Source: Rutstroemia sp. NJR-2017a BVV2
Lineage: Eukaryota > Ascomycota > Leotiomycetes > Helotiales > Rutstroemiaceae
Reading direction: 5' to 3'
NCBI GenBank assembly: GCA_002946415.1
Contig: NJPS01000076.1
Span: 1,488,001-1,552,000 of the forward strand
DNA length: 64,000 bases
Each line of letters begins with the position of its first letter. Position 1 is the stretch's first letter. This document shows, one piece after another, positions 10,849 to 22,987 of this stretch. Both the position numbers and the translations under genes were made by a program. The notes below the pieces were generated by a model. The model was not told the DNA's origin and made no database searches. It saw nothing but the letters and a program-made list of their open reading frames with translations.

Positions 10849-11883
10849 ATGGAGAAGGGGGTGATTGGGGAGAGGAAGTGGAGGGAAGAGACAGGAGCAG
10901 GATGTGCTGGAGTGGAGTGGAGTAGTGTGCATGGGATGATGGAAAGATTGGATTTTGTATCATGCTGTATTTGTATTATATTACTCAACAGGCAACGACA
11001 TGGGAGTTTGGGGTAGGCAATGAATGAAATATGAATGATACAAACATAAACATGCCTTACTTACCTTGATTGAATGCAAGCCAAACTATATGTGTGATAT
11101 GTGTCCCAACGATTACTGACTAGATGCTCATGAGCAAGCACACTAATACACAAACCCATTCCAAGTTTTGAGATTGGATAACTGATATATTTTGAGTTTA
11201 CGAAATATCTATTGAAAATAGCTTCTCAGGTTCTCATTATCAAAATCAAAGTCCAACAATCAGAGAGATACTTGATTTCGTTGAACCGAGAAGGAGGACG
11301 GGCTAAATTAACATCCTCCCGATCAAATATCTCCGGGGGCTCTCCTCAATCGTTGCCTCTTCTTCCTTAACTTAGTAAGTTATTCCAAGCATATATGCCA
11401 GTTTGCTCTTTCCCCTATCACTATCACTCTTTGCCATACGCGCATCCACGCTACATATCACTCATCCATCCATACAATTCACAGCTCACAGTATCAAATT
11501 CAAAACACAGAACCAAGAGTTTTAGATCCCCAAAGAATTTATTCATTCATATCTTCCTTCCTCTGGCCGCTTAACTTTTTGTACCCCATAGGGGTTCCTA
11601 TCCATCCTTTTTTTTGACTCTCGCTGATTCTAGAGAAGACCGTAAGATTCTTACATATTCCTCTTCCCTTCATTTTCCTTGCTTTCATCATACATCGATT
11701 ATTCATCCACCCATCATCGCATCAAGCTCATTATTACAAGTATAATCCCGCCGCCCATCCATTTCATCCATCCCTCACCCACCCCACCAAAACCATGCAC
11801 GTAAATTTGACAATAAATTAACAGAAAAAGCACAATCATTAAATTCGTATCCCCACATCTCTCACTACTATCTAAAAGCCTAT
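10849..11883. other. Intergenic between convergent genes
   Basis: 1 kb between the 3' ends of the secreted protein (+) and the permease (-). Mostly AT-rich with pyrimidine runs near 11590-11780. No gene, RNA or repeat recognised. Confidence 0.6.
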
Positions 11884-13886
11884 CTAACAGAAAGTCTTAT
11901 AAACTCTCTTCCAAGCGGGCCAACTAGCCTTTTCTAACCTCTCCGCCTCAATCAATTCCGCCGTGTCAACCTCTCTCCTGCCCGTAACCAAATCAATATC
12001 CGCACTTCTCATAAATGGTGTCTTGTACCAGAGCTTGTAAGGAATATAGCAGAGCAACACCACTGGCGCTGCAAGATATGCTAGGAAGAAATTCTCCGCA
12101 ATATCCGTTCCGCTCATGGACGCGTATCCAATAGGCCAGATGGCGGTCCAGAATTGTGCGATTAGCACGAGGCAGTTAAGGATGAAACCAACCCACGAGC
12201 CGATGACGCCGACTTGGGAAGTGAAGGCGAGTTCGCTGAGGGAATGGCCTTGTTTCTTCCATGCGTCGCGGAAACGGATGTGTGCGAGACAGATCGAGCC
12301 CCAGGTGAAGAGGGACGAGAGACCAGATAGGGAGTACAGCCAGTTGAGGGCAGTGTTGGCGGTTTCCTGGCCACCGGCTACAACGTAGCAGAGGAGACCG
12401 AAGACGGAGGCGACGATGATGGCCATGAGAGGACGACCCTCGCGGTCGATGTAGGCGAGGAAACGAGGGGCTTGGCCTTGTTCGGCGAGAGCAGCGAGGG
12501 TACGGGAAGAACCGTAGATGGAAGAGTTACCGACGGAAAGGACCGAGATGAGAATGACGACGTTCATAATGGAGGGCAGAACGCTGATGCGAGCATTGTT
12601 GATAGCAATGACGAAAGGAGAGGCCTTTGCATCAGTAGAGCTGGATCCGAGAAGTCTTCGGTCACCGTATGGGACGAGGACAGATACGAGAGTCAATGCG
12701 ACCATGTAGAAGAGACAGATACGCCAGAAGACTTGCTTGATAGCAGTTGGAAGAGTTTTACGTGGGTTGGCAGCTTCAGCGGCAGCAAGACCAACAAGCT
12801 CGGTACCAGCAAAGGAGAAAGCTGCGGTGACGAACACGCTGCAAAGACCCTTGAAGCCGTTGTTGAAAGCACCAGAGACGATTGGAAGAGGGTTTCCACT
12901 GGGGTCCTGATTGGCGGCGTTATCGTATCCAGAATAGTTGGGTGCAACTCTGTTTGGGTACCAGTAACGAGCTCCAATGTTCTCGCCATCGGGGCCTCCA
13001 CCACAGTCAAGAACTATACCGAGGATAATGAATCCAATAACGGCAACGACCTTGATAATCGAGAAGATGAACTCAGCCTCTCCGTAACCCTTAACACCGA
13101 TGAAGTTGATAGCAACGATAACAACGAAGAAGATTGTAACCCAAGCAGCAGAATTGGTATCAGCAGCACCAGGCCAGTAACCCAATGTAATCGAGGCAGC
13201 TACGATTTCTAGAGGCAAGACGACGAGCCATTGAATCGCGTAGTTCCATCCCATAGCAAAACCCCATGCAGGATCCAAGAAACGAGTAGAGTATGCGGAG
13301 AAAGAGCCAGCGACCGGGAATGCGACAGCCATCTCACCTAGAGCGTGGACTGTGCAGAACAACATTATACCGATGATACCATATGCGATGATCAAGGATG
13401 CGGGTCCACCGTGTGAGAGCGCAGCTCCGGATGTGACGAAGAGACCGGTACCTGTTCGAATATGCCATTAGTTTCGGTGCTGTAAATATTGGACAAGATA
13501 TTTGAAATTTCTTGATGCAGGGAATGGGTTGGACGAGGATGCTTTATGAACACAAAACTGTACATACCAATACTACCACCAATAGCAATCATCTGCAAAT
13601 GTCTAGCCTTCAACTTCCTCGACAGACCCGAATTCGCCGTCGCTTCCGCAGCAGCCGCATGATCGAAACCGCCATGCTCACCACTCACAGCTCTTTCGGA
13701 AGCCTTTGTGACAGCCGCATTCGGATCCCGACGGAAGCTGTCGACGAACCGGGTAGTCCAAGGGCCTTTCGGCGCCTCGTCCATATATGTAGCCTGGGCA
13801 TTTTCGGCCGAGGAATTAGATTTGGAAGAATGCAAGGCCTTTTCCGGGTCGCGACCTTCGCCCCCGTTTCCGAGCTTGGGATCCAT
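11884..13886 (-). CDS. Amino-acid permease, YAT family (Gap1/INDA1-like)
   Basis: Plasma-membrane proton/amino-acid symporter of the APC superfamily. Model: complement of 11884..13451 and 13568..13886, one 116-bp intron, 628 residues. The intron splits the first membrane segment: HLQMIAIGGSIG joins TGLFVTSGAALSHGG. Twelve hydrophobic segments follow, with the family features GEMAVAFPVAGSFSAYSTRF, FAGTELVGLAAAEAANPRKT and the C-terminal tail WKRVYKTFC, which resembles the regulatory C termini of Gap1-like carriers. The N-terminal tail is about 100 residues, hydrophilic and rich in Ser/Ala, a likely site of ubiquitin-dependent endocytic control. Several GATA words upstream (for example AGATAAG at 14707) would fit nitrogen control, but such words are common. 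Substrate range cannot be read from sequence. Confidence 0.94.
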
Positions 13887-16317
13887 GGTGCAGATGGATA
13901 TATGGGTATTAATTAATGGGAGGGACTAGTATTGTCGACGAGTAGGTAGGTATGGTGTGGTGTATTAGTCAATGACGGGACTGACTGTTCTCGACCGTAA
14001 AAAGGACTAGAACCCTACCGACACGGATATCACTCTTGGTAGAGGAGGAGGGGAGGGAAGAAAAATGGTCGACTGGAGTCGGTTGCGCGAAGAAAAGAAC
14101 TCAACCGGCTGAGGGAGAGGGGGAAGCATTAATTATATGTCCTCTCGACCCGTCTGCCTCGTGTGAGGGCCCGTTAGTCTGATCACCGCGCCTGCCTTGC
14201 AAACATCTGAACGAGCAAGTGCAGACGACCCAAGCTACCCTTCTCCATCTGCCAAAGGCCCACTTTGATACAGATAGTGTGAACGATTGGGTATTCTAGC
14301 AGCCAAGCTTCTCACCAAATGTTTTAGCTTACTCTGCACATACAAAGACTTACTCATTCTGCGTACCCCTTCCGTTCTTCGAGACCATGCTGCAGTAGGC
14401 ATTCGCAGTCGCGCATCCATTAAACTGGCTAAGGAAGGAAGATTATCATGGATGAGAAAACAGTGGAACTAATGACATGATGCTTTCACCCAAACTTTAT
14501 AAGATCTTCATGTGCGCCGACGGCACGCACGAATAAGAATGCGGCTCATACGACATGGCGAGTGGGGAAGCACGAAAGGAATGCGTCCTTATCAGCCCCG
14601 GCCCAGGAAAGGATCTCTAATGCGTAGGAGGCTTGCAGGCCGTAACCAGGGTGTGTATCGTCGAAATAAAAATGGTGTGGAGAATGGACCGGTCGCCGTT
14701 AGTGCCAGATAAGAGTGGCTAAGACTGAAAAGAATTTGGCCGATTCGCTGAGAGGTGCGAATCAGGTGACGAGCGCGGGCGAAACGTCTCCTCCGGATGT
14801 GCGGTTCTGTTTTCTCGGGACAAATAACTGTGTCTCCCAGAAGAAGAGTAGTAGGGATTTTCAGTGCAGCAGCAGCAGCAGCATGTGTACGTTACATCGA
14901 CGGACCGGCGAATGAGGTAACTTACATGTATGTTTCGTCAACCCCTCATTTCAAAGCCGTCAATATCCATGTCATCTGCCACCCGGGAAAAGAGTCTTCT
15001 CTGCCTCGCGTTCCGCGCACAATAAGCTGCCAATGCGTGCCAATTCAATAGAATATTCTTCGCAAATTCTTGTGCATACTTGTCCCGAGGTGGTGTCGGC
15101 GATGATCGGTCCAGCACACGAAGCAGTGTACGTACGCCGTACACCGTACCCCGGGTGGGCACCTGATTGCGGATTGAATGTAAGCCCCCATAGAACTACT
15201 TCGCAGGTTTGTTCCTTTAAGGTTTTCGGTGAAATACTTCGTGCAGCAACAATGGCGGCGAGAATTGGTTATCAGCGAAAGGCCCGCAACAGCCCCAAAT
15301 AAAATAAACTTGGGGCATGCAGCACGGTGGTTCAAAGACACTAGGTTACTGTAAGATCTTGCAGTCTGTACTACGCTACGTGCCCAAGACATTGCAAGAC
15401 ATTGGGGGTTTGTCTCTCGCTCCACTGACAACACGTGCCAAACGTACCATCCCATCCCATTTCGCCAAGAGAACCTGTCAGCCAGCAAACCTGGATGATG
15501 CATGGTTGCGAATCCGGTCTGTTTCTTCTCGAAGATAGAGTTGAAATGCATAACTTACTTTAGTAAGTGAGCCCATCCGGTTTTGTGGGGAAAGCCTCTG
15601 CGGTCTGGATTTCATGATTGGTTTGCTTGGCTGATATCTCCGAACCGCATTTCTGCCTCCAAGCACTGCAGGCACTACAAGCACACTACGCAACTATTTC
15701 GGCGAGACCGAGGCGAGATGACTTTTGCTCCACTTCACTCCGGAAAGAAGGGGAAGGCCAAGCTTCCTTATCAGCATTGCCCACAAACCCCCAAAGGAAA
15801 GAGACAAAGAGACTCGATGAATAAACAAGAAACTTAATCGCCTACGTCTGAGAAAACGCATATTTCAACCTCATTGGACGAGATACCAGCTATCGGTCAG
15901 GGTCGCATAGATTGCATGTCTGTCCTTGCCGCAACGCTTCCCTGGCATGATTTTCACATTTTCACTCAATTCAATTTCACGGCGACGAATTTCCGGAAAC
16001 TTTAATTTTTTCCTTACGAGTTGTGGAAAGTAAAATTGATATGTGATGGGAATGTGACCGTGATGTGATGCGGTTCCATCCGCGAGGCGTTGTACCTGCA
16101 TTTTCCAGCCCAAACGACGTCGATGGCGTCGCAGTTATTCCATTCTTGGATTATCGTATCCTTGCCACTTATCCGTGATGTCCCGATGCGTACGGGTGTG
16201 TTCCTATTCTGATTGTCGCACTTGGTTTCATCAATAAGAGAATTGCTTTCGACAACCTTCTGATAAAGTTAAATACCGCGGTAGCCGTACGTAGACATAC
16301 TGCGTGCTAAGTACGGT
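13887..16317. other. Long intergenic: permease promoter to ABC transporter 3' end
   Basis: 2.4 kb. Holds the permease promoter and leader, scattered GATA words (14266, 14272, 14707), a short CAG run at 14867-14882, and a GTAC-rich patch near 15129-15150. A 16-bp near-palindrome (ACTTAC, TTTA, GTAAGT) sits at 15552-15567. The minus-strand frame at 15045-15551 has no recognisable domain and I do not support it as a gene. Confidence 0.5.
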
Positions 16318-19300
16318 TTAAGAGTCATACAGTTCTCTAAAAGCACCGTTCCGTTGCAGCAATTCATCCGGTTTGCCAATTTCCACTACTTCCCCCTTCC
16401 CCAACAATACGACGCGGTCGAAATCCAGAATCGTGTTCAACCGGTGGGCCACCGCGATGATAGTGCACCCCGCAAACTCCTCCCTAATCACTTTCTGCAT
16501 CAATTTATCCGTATCGGGATCCACACTGCTAGTTGCCTCGTCCAAAACCACCACTTTTCCCTCTCTGAGTATTGCCCTCGCGAGACAGAACAATTGCCTC
16601 TGACCGTGTGAGAAGAACTCCGTGTCAAGGTCGGCTTCTAATCCACCCTTGGTTAATATCAAGCCCCAAAGATGAACCTTCTCCAACGCGGTGATAATAG
16701 CGGTGTCGGAGTGTTGGTTGTATGGGTCGGCGTTGGTGCGGACGCTACCTCGGAGGAAAAACGGGTCCTGAGGAACCGCATTTAGACGGGACCGAACGAT
16801 TTGGCGAGGAAGAGTGGTAAGATCAACACCGTCAATTACTATTGAACTTTCAGGTGTGAGTTCGAGCATGCGAAATATAGCTGCAATTAGAGAACTCTTT
16901 CCACTTCCACTCCTTCCTACGATGGCGATTTTCTCGCCGGCGCGAATCGATAGGTTGAGGTTGTGGATCACAGGAACCGAAGCCGGTGTGTATGAGGCGG
17001 TGATGTTAATGAAGTCGATAGCACCCTTTGATGGCCAATTCTCCGGAGCGAGCTCTTTTTCTTTCGATTGGTTCTCGCTGGCCGTGGTGGCTACAAAGTT
17101 TTTCACGCGAGAGATGGCTCCAACGGCAGTCTCAAGCTGGGTCCAATTTTTGATGATTTGTGCTAGAGATTGGTTGAAAGTCATAACGTTGAGAAGTGCG
17201 AGACCAACGTAACCGGGACTGATATTGCTTCGAAGCTTTACCACGAAAATCATCAATATTACTGCTAGTGCAGTAACGAGAAGGTCAAGAACAAGGCCGA
17301 GCCAACGCTGAATACAGAAAAGCAGATAATAAGGCTTTTGGGAAGTGTCGAGCAGAGCCAGATTTTGTTTGCGGAATTCCTCAGTCCATCCGAAAGCTCG
17401 AATGGTTGTGAGGCCACTCAAAGTCTCAATGAAGTGCGAATACAGTGGCGATTTAGCTTCAAGGTCGAGTAGACGTATTTGTCGAGATGTTCGGAGGTAA
17501 AACTTTTGGAGAACTATTTTCATGTCAGCATTGCCTCGAGGAGGACCGTAAGCTGATAATTACCCCAAACTACCAAAGCGACGACTGGGATAGTTGCAGC
17601 AAAGTACCCGGCCGATAGCGACATCAATACCGCACCCATAATTGCTACGACCAGCGACAAAGCAAGGTCAACCAATGAGTAAGGCAGATCGCTATCAACG
17701 ATAGTCATGTCTTGGCTAAATCTGAGAAAGGGGTTAGCACACACAATGTCATCTTCATAAAGCTCATCACCATGGGGTATTGCATGTCATGTACGGCCAT
17801 TCAGATCATGGAGTCATAAACCCCTATGACTCGCTTACCTGTTTGTGGTAGTCCCAGTATCTGTCGCAGTAAAGAAGGAAAGTGGTGCTCCCATAACTGC
17901 TTTGAGCAATCTTTCGTGAAGCACCTCAGCGCTCCTAGGAACCATATATAGCATTAGTACAGCACAACTGGTGACGAATCCAATCAAGGATACACCAGTA
18001 AGCATCCCGTAAATTCCAAGCCAGTAGCCATTTGCTTCATTTCCTTCATGAGCTACGGCGCGCGTCCAATATGTCAAAGCAAATTCCGGTAGTTTGGATG
18101 CAGAACCAAAAATCATAACCATTAGGAAGAACAAAAGGTTTGCACGCCAGCCGATGGACGCGAAGTAGTATTTGTAGACTGCAAAATCGCCGGTCTGGCG
18201 ATTCAAATCTTCCATTTCGTCGAGCATATCCCCATTTTCGTTGACGGAAAAGGGGCTTGTCTTTGACACCTTATTCTCGGGCTCGCCGGCCTCTTCGGAG
18301 TTATCCTCAGACCTATGGTGGGTGGCTAAATTCTGCACATAGCCTCCCGTCTGCATCAGGTACTCGAATGTGCCTTGTTCCGTGATGCGACTTGTGTGGT
18401 CTAGCGCGATGATGTGGTCGGAATAAGCAAGTCTATGGACAGCATGTGTCACGAGAAGAACGGTTGTGCCCATCTCATGAAAAAGCCCTTGTCGCCCAAA
18501 GAGTCGTCTGAAAACCTGATCTTCAGTCTCCGCATCGAGACCCGAAAAAACGTCGTCGAGGATGATAAGCTCATTTTTAGCATATACAGCTCTCGCAAGC
18601 GCAAGGCGTTGCTTCTGACCACCGCTAAGAGATATTCCTCCACTTCCGACTTTAGTTGCTATTCTTGGGTCAACTGGAATGTCCATATTTTGGAATGGAA
18701 TTTCACATACCACTTCCATCCGGAAGAATCGAGATATCGTGTTCCAGCGCGCAGGCACGGACGACTTGGTCATACCATGGAGCATCAAAAGGCGAAACAC
18801 CTAGAACATTATCTTGGATACTGCCATTTTGAATCCAAGATGTCTGTTCGACATAGGCAGTTTTTGTTGATTTAGTGTAGATAAAGCCTTGAGATGAGGG
18901 CGTTTCACCAAGTAACCCTTTCAGGAGAGTGCTCTTTCCAATTCCGACAGGCCCGATCACGAAACATATCTGACCACATGGCAATGTAAAACTGAAGTCA
19001 CTCACTACAGGAGGGCAATCTTTACCCCACGCGAAGCTCGCATTTTGGGCGACAATCATATTTGATGAAGAACGTCCTGGAGTTCGATGTGAAAAGTCAG
19101 CCATCTCAATGTCCTGAGATGATACGTTTCTTTCAGTTGACTCGACTGGTTTAAGAAGGGGTAACCGGTGATCTCTTCGAGCATCTGATCGCAAGAAAGC
19201 CTGTAACCTGTCGAAGCAGGCAAGAGCAGAGTTTAGATCTGGTATGGTTCTTAAGAGCGTGTTCATTGGATCTGCCAAAAGCAAGACGAGAGACATAGCT

Positions 19301-21085
19301 GTATACGCTTTCGAGGTATTGAGAGTTTGACCCGTATGGTTTGCTGAAATCACAAATACAGTGAATGTGGCCAGCGGCGATACAATTCCTGTACTGTTGG
19401 CTGTAATCACAGTCAGCCGAGTCCGTCCTCCACATGGAGCGATATTTGGGCATACCTAGGAGAACCCGAACACAAACGATTCTGCGAAACAAGGTAGACA
19501 ATCGGACTTCTGCCACACGAAGGGCTTGGACCATACCGCTGATATGGTCTGTATATCCAAGCATTTTCGCGGCCTTGGCGATGTGTGTTAGCAAGGTACG
19601 CAGCAAGTTTGATAGGAGTAAGTCTTACTTTCATTGACCCCAGCATCGAAGCCGTCACATCCACGCGTGTTTGAATCCCACGCATCCAAACCTTTCTTGC
19701 GTTGCCTATCCATTTTGCTATCATTAAAACTCCTGTAGTACAAATGATAGCCACTGAGCAAGGGGCTAGGAATGCTAAGCCGAGCTGTCTTTCTAACAGA
19801 TACAATGCGATGCCTAACTCTACCGGAACAGCCCAGAGTTCATGAATATTTGTAAAACCTTCACAGATCGTATCTTGAGCTAACATTAGTGATCTATATA
19901 TACTTGGATGGAATGAGCTTACCTGTATCATTGGCCATGAGAGTGACTGCGACGGACTCATCCAAAGCGGTGATGCTTAGATCTACAGTTTTCGAATATA
20001 TCAGAGACACCAATGAACCTCGAACTATTGTGTTGAAACGGTATGCCATGTGATAGTACGCCCCGTTAGTGACCGCGAGGCCGAGGAAAGCAATTCCAAA
20101 TGCGCCAGTCAGACCCCAGCCGATATTTTCAGCTTGATTCAAGTCATTTGCAAAGTCGACCGTTCTCGATAGTAAGAATGGCTGGGCATATCTAAACCCA
20201 ATCATGCATAATCGCGGCAGTGCCGTAATGGCAAGTGCACCTCGTGCAGCCTTTAATGTAGACCAAAAGAGTGCATATTTTCGATCCTGATTACAGCCGT
20301 CCCAGCAATTGCGGGCTCGGAGATAGAGACGCTCAGATGTCATGTCATCGCCAATAGGATAGAGGTCCTCGTTGCTGATAACCTTTTGGAAGCCTGTTTT
20401 CATGAGCGCGTTCAGCCACCAGAAGAAGCTGCGACTGTAGATTCCACTGGTGACTTCTGGGGATACATGGCGATATCTATCAAGCAGTATGTGACGCTTT
20501 TCAACGGCTTCGACAATGATTATCATAACTTTGATACCAACAGTGCTGGTGAAAACTGCAGCTGTCGTATTACTGGCGCCGTCTAGCCACAGCGTCCTAG
20601 CACGAGCTATATCGAAAGGGAGAGTGAGCAGAAGCCAGGTATTGATAATGGCCGAAGGTCTGACAGATCGCAAGTGCTCGATATGTGATAAAGCGAATAG
20701 TCCGAGAGCATCGGCCAGCGTCAGTGCGGCAGCAGCTACGGTTACTCTTGTCCGTAATCTTGACGTAAGAGCTTGTATGACCAGTAACACCATCTGCATG
20801 CCGGCGAAGACTCCAAGGAACATCTGTAATTATGTGAGTGAGACCTTGTTTACAGGGGCATATCAAGCAATGTACCAATTTGTTGCTATGTAAGAAGCTC
20901 CGTGTCACTTTCCGGGGCTGATCTCGTAGCATCCATAATCGCACCGGTAAGAGAAGAAGCAAGATAGCAGACGGAACTGTGGATAGGAAGACATCCTCGA
21001 ACAACGGAGTAAAGTCGAATCTCCCATGCTCGGTTGGGCCAAAGTCATTGACCGGGAAGTTAACATCTGAGTGATTGTTCGACAT
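16318..21085 (-). CDS. ABC transporter, ABCC (MRP/Ybt1-like) full-size
   Basis: ATP-driven exporter of organic anions or conjugates, plasma membrane or vacuole. Model: complement of eight exons 16318..17513, 17564..17721, 17839..18658, 18711..19400, 19456..19573, 19629..19879, 19923..20823 and 20876..21085, 1,447 residues; all phases agree. Order: N-terminal membrane domain (TMD0), TMD1, NBD1, TMD2, NBD2. NBD1 has Walker A GPVGIGKST near 642, signature LSGGQKQR near 734 and Walker B LIILDD near 755. NBD2 has GRSGSGKSS near 1248, signature FSHGQRQL near 1353 and VVVLDEATSS near 1368. As usual in ABCC proteins, NBD1 has Asp at the catalytic Glu position. The exon 5/6 junction must use the AG at 18659: the AG three bases upstream in the intron reads into a stop. 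Substrate unknown. Confidence 0.95.
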
Positions 21086-21950
21086 TTTCGATTTCTTTCA
21101 CCAGGAGCTATGTATGTGATAGTAGGAGTGAGTCTGGAAAGGAGATCCGCATGTCATACAAGGTGGTACATATCTTGTATGTTATACCAAGGACTGGTCA
21201 TGTCTGACGCTACATTGCAGGTCAGACAAGGGTTCTTATCGTACCGGCTCGGGTTGATCCTCAGAGTTCGTAACGTTTGTAGCGAGATCCAACTCCGACT
21301 CCGTAGATCTGGTCTTACTCCACAGAATCTCTAGAGCATTAGCCACTCATATTCCGGCTTTCAACGGCTGCCTGAAGGAAATCGCAAGCACTGGTGGAAA
21401 TGTACCGATACCATGCAAACAAAGAACAATTTATTGCGACTCAACGCGTGTCAACATTGAAAATACACGCAAGCACATCGCTGCTTGAAGGCAGATATCG
21501 AAGAAATCCGAGGATGCTCTTCACCGCGTGGGAAGTGATCTTGCTTCGAGCATAATGTGCGAAAGGAAAGTAAAAGTACGTTGGGGACATTGACTGTGTC
21601 TGCGCCCTTCCATCAACATGATGACTTATGACGCGACCGACGGACCCAGATTTCTCGTGATCCTCTGCTTGCAAAAAACTCTACTGGTTGACCGCGCGTC
21701 GACTTCATGTCGCCTTGGTGCAGACAGGTAAATCTGTTACCATGAAGGTCGAGGAGTGAAGTTGCGCGACAGGAAGGATCTGTTTTGTTATTGGTCCTAC
21801 AACGCCGAAACTTACAGGTGAGGTCACCCACATCCAACCCCCCCTCCAAAACAACCCCACCACCGGCAGCTCTCCCCTCATTTGCAACGACAACAACTAC
21901 AAGCACAAACAATCCATTATATTCGAGGCTGTTCGGCGACACCAATCAAC
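21086..21950. other. Divergent promoter region: ABC transporter / MEMO1
   Basis: 865 bp between two divergent start codons. No gene recognised; short frames are chance. The 150 bp before the MEMO1 start is rich in C and A, as in many fungal leaders. Confidence 0.6.
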
Positions 21951-22987
21951 ATGAGTACGAGAGAAGCAAGTCATGCCGGGTCATGGTATACCTCTAGGTC
22001 ATCCACTCTTTCCGCCGAGCTGGATGAATGGCTCGACCAAGTTCCACCATCAATAGACGGGAAAGAGCTGCCTGTACCAGGCGCAAGAATCATCATCGCG
22101 CCGTGAGTGAGCTACGATGATTGCTACACATGCTTCATTATCTAATTTCCCAAAGTCATGCAGGTTATTCATATTCTGGTCCCGCGGCAGCCTGGGCCTA
22201 CAAATCTCTCGACCTTTCGAAAGCCAAACGAATCTTCCTCCTCGGCCCCTCGCACGCATGGTATCTCAGCAAGTGTGCCCTATCTACACACGCAAAGTAC
22301 GCTACACCGTTAGGTGATTTAATTATTGATCAGACCACGGTGAAAGAGCTCGCAGACACGAACGAGTTCCTTACAATGAGCCCCGAGGCAGACGAAACAG
22401 AGCATTCTCTAGAAATGCACCTCCCATATATCTACAAACGCCTCTCCCAACAATTCTCCTCTCCATCTGAGTTTCCCAAACTCGTCCCAATTCTTGTCGG
22501 GAGCACAAAACCAGATACGGAGAAGAAATATGGTGCATTATTGGCAAAATACCTGGCAGACGAATCCAGCGTATTCGTTGTGAGTTCAGACTTTTGTCAC
22601 TGGGGACTACGATTTCAATACACATATTACTTGCCGGCAAGTCCGTCTGCAGAAGCGAGCGGATATTCGTTACAGCGAAGAGATAAAAGTCCTACACAAC
22701 CACAAATCTGCGAAAGCATTGGACGGTTGGATAAACAAGCAATGGATGCGATCGAAGGCGGCAAGCATAAAGATTTCTTGGATAATCTGAAAGAAACTGG
22801 AAATACAGTTTGCGGAAGACATCCCATCGGAGTGGTAATGGCAGCCATAGAAAAACTCAAGGAGGATAAGGTGATCGACGGTGAGGAGAAAGGTAGATTC
22901 AAATTTGTCAGATATGAAAGAAGCAGTGAAGTCATTAGAGTAGATGACAGTTCAGTGAGCTATGCTAGTGCATATGCTGTTCTCTAG
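21951..22987 (+). CDS. MEMO1 family protein (Mho1-like)
   Basis: Member of the Memo family of class III extradiol-dioxygenase fold proteins, implicated in redox and metal-dependent signalling; in yeast the homologue is Mho1. Model: exons 21951..22102 and 22156..22987, 53-bp intron, 327 residues (human MEMO1 is 297). The intron lies inside the PHAGY motif: CC of exon 1 joins T, then CATGCAGGTTAT. The conserved metal-site residues are all present: His in PHAGYSYSG (about 52), His in LLGPSHAWY (about 81), Asp and His in SSDFCHWG (about 193-196) and Cys in TVCGRHPIGV (about 270). The EHSLEMHLPYI block is also typical. Complete and apparently functional. Confidence 0.95.

Noticed and set aside
15045..15551. 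Minus-strand frame of 168 codons
   Set aside because: No recognisable family, no promoter context, and codon texture is irregular.
15552..15567. Near-palindrome ACTTACTTTAGTAAGT
   Set aside because: Too short and isolated to call a regulatory site or element.
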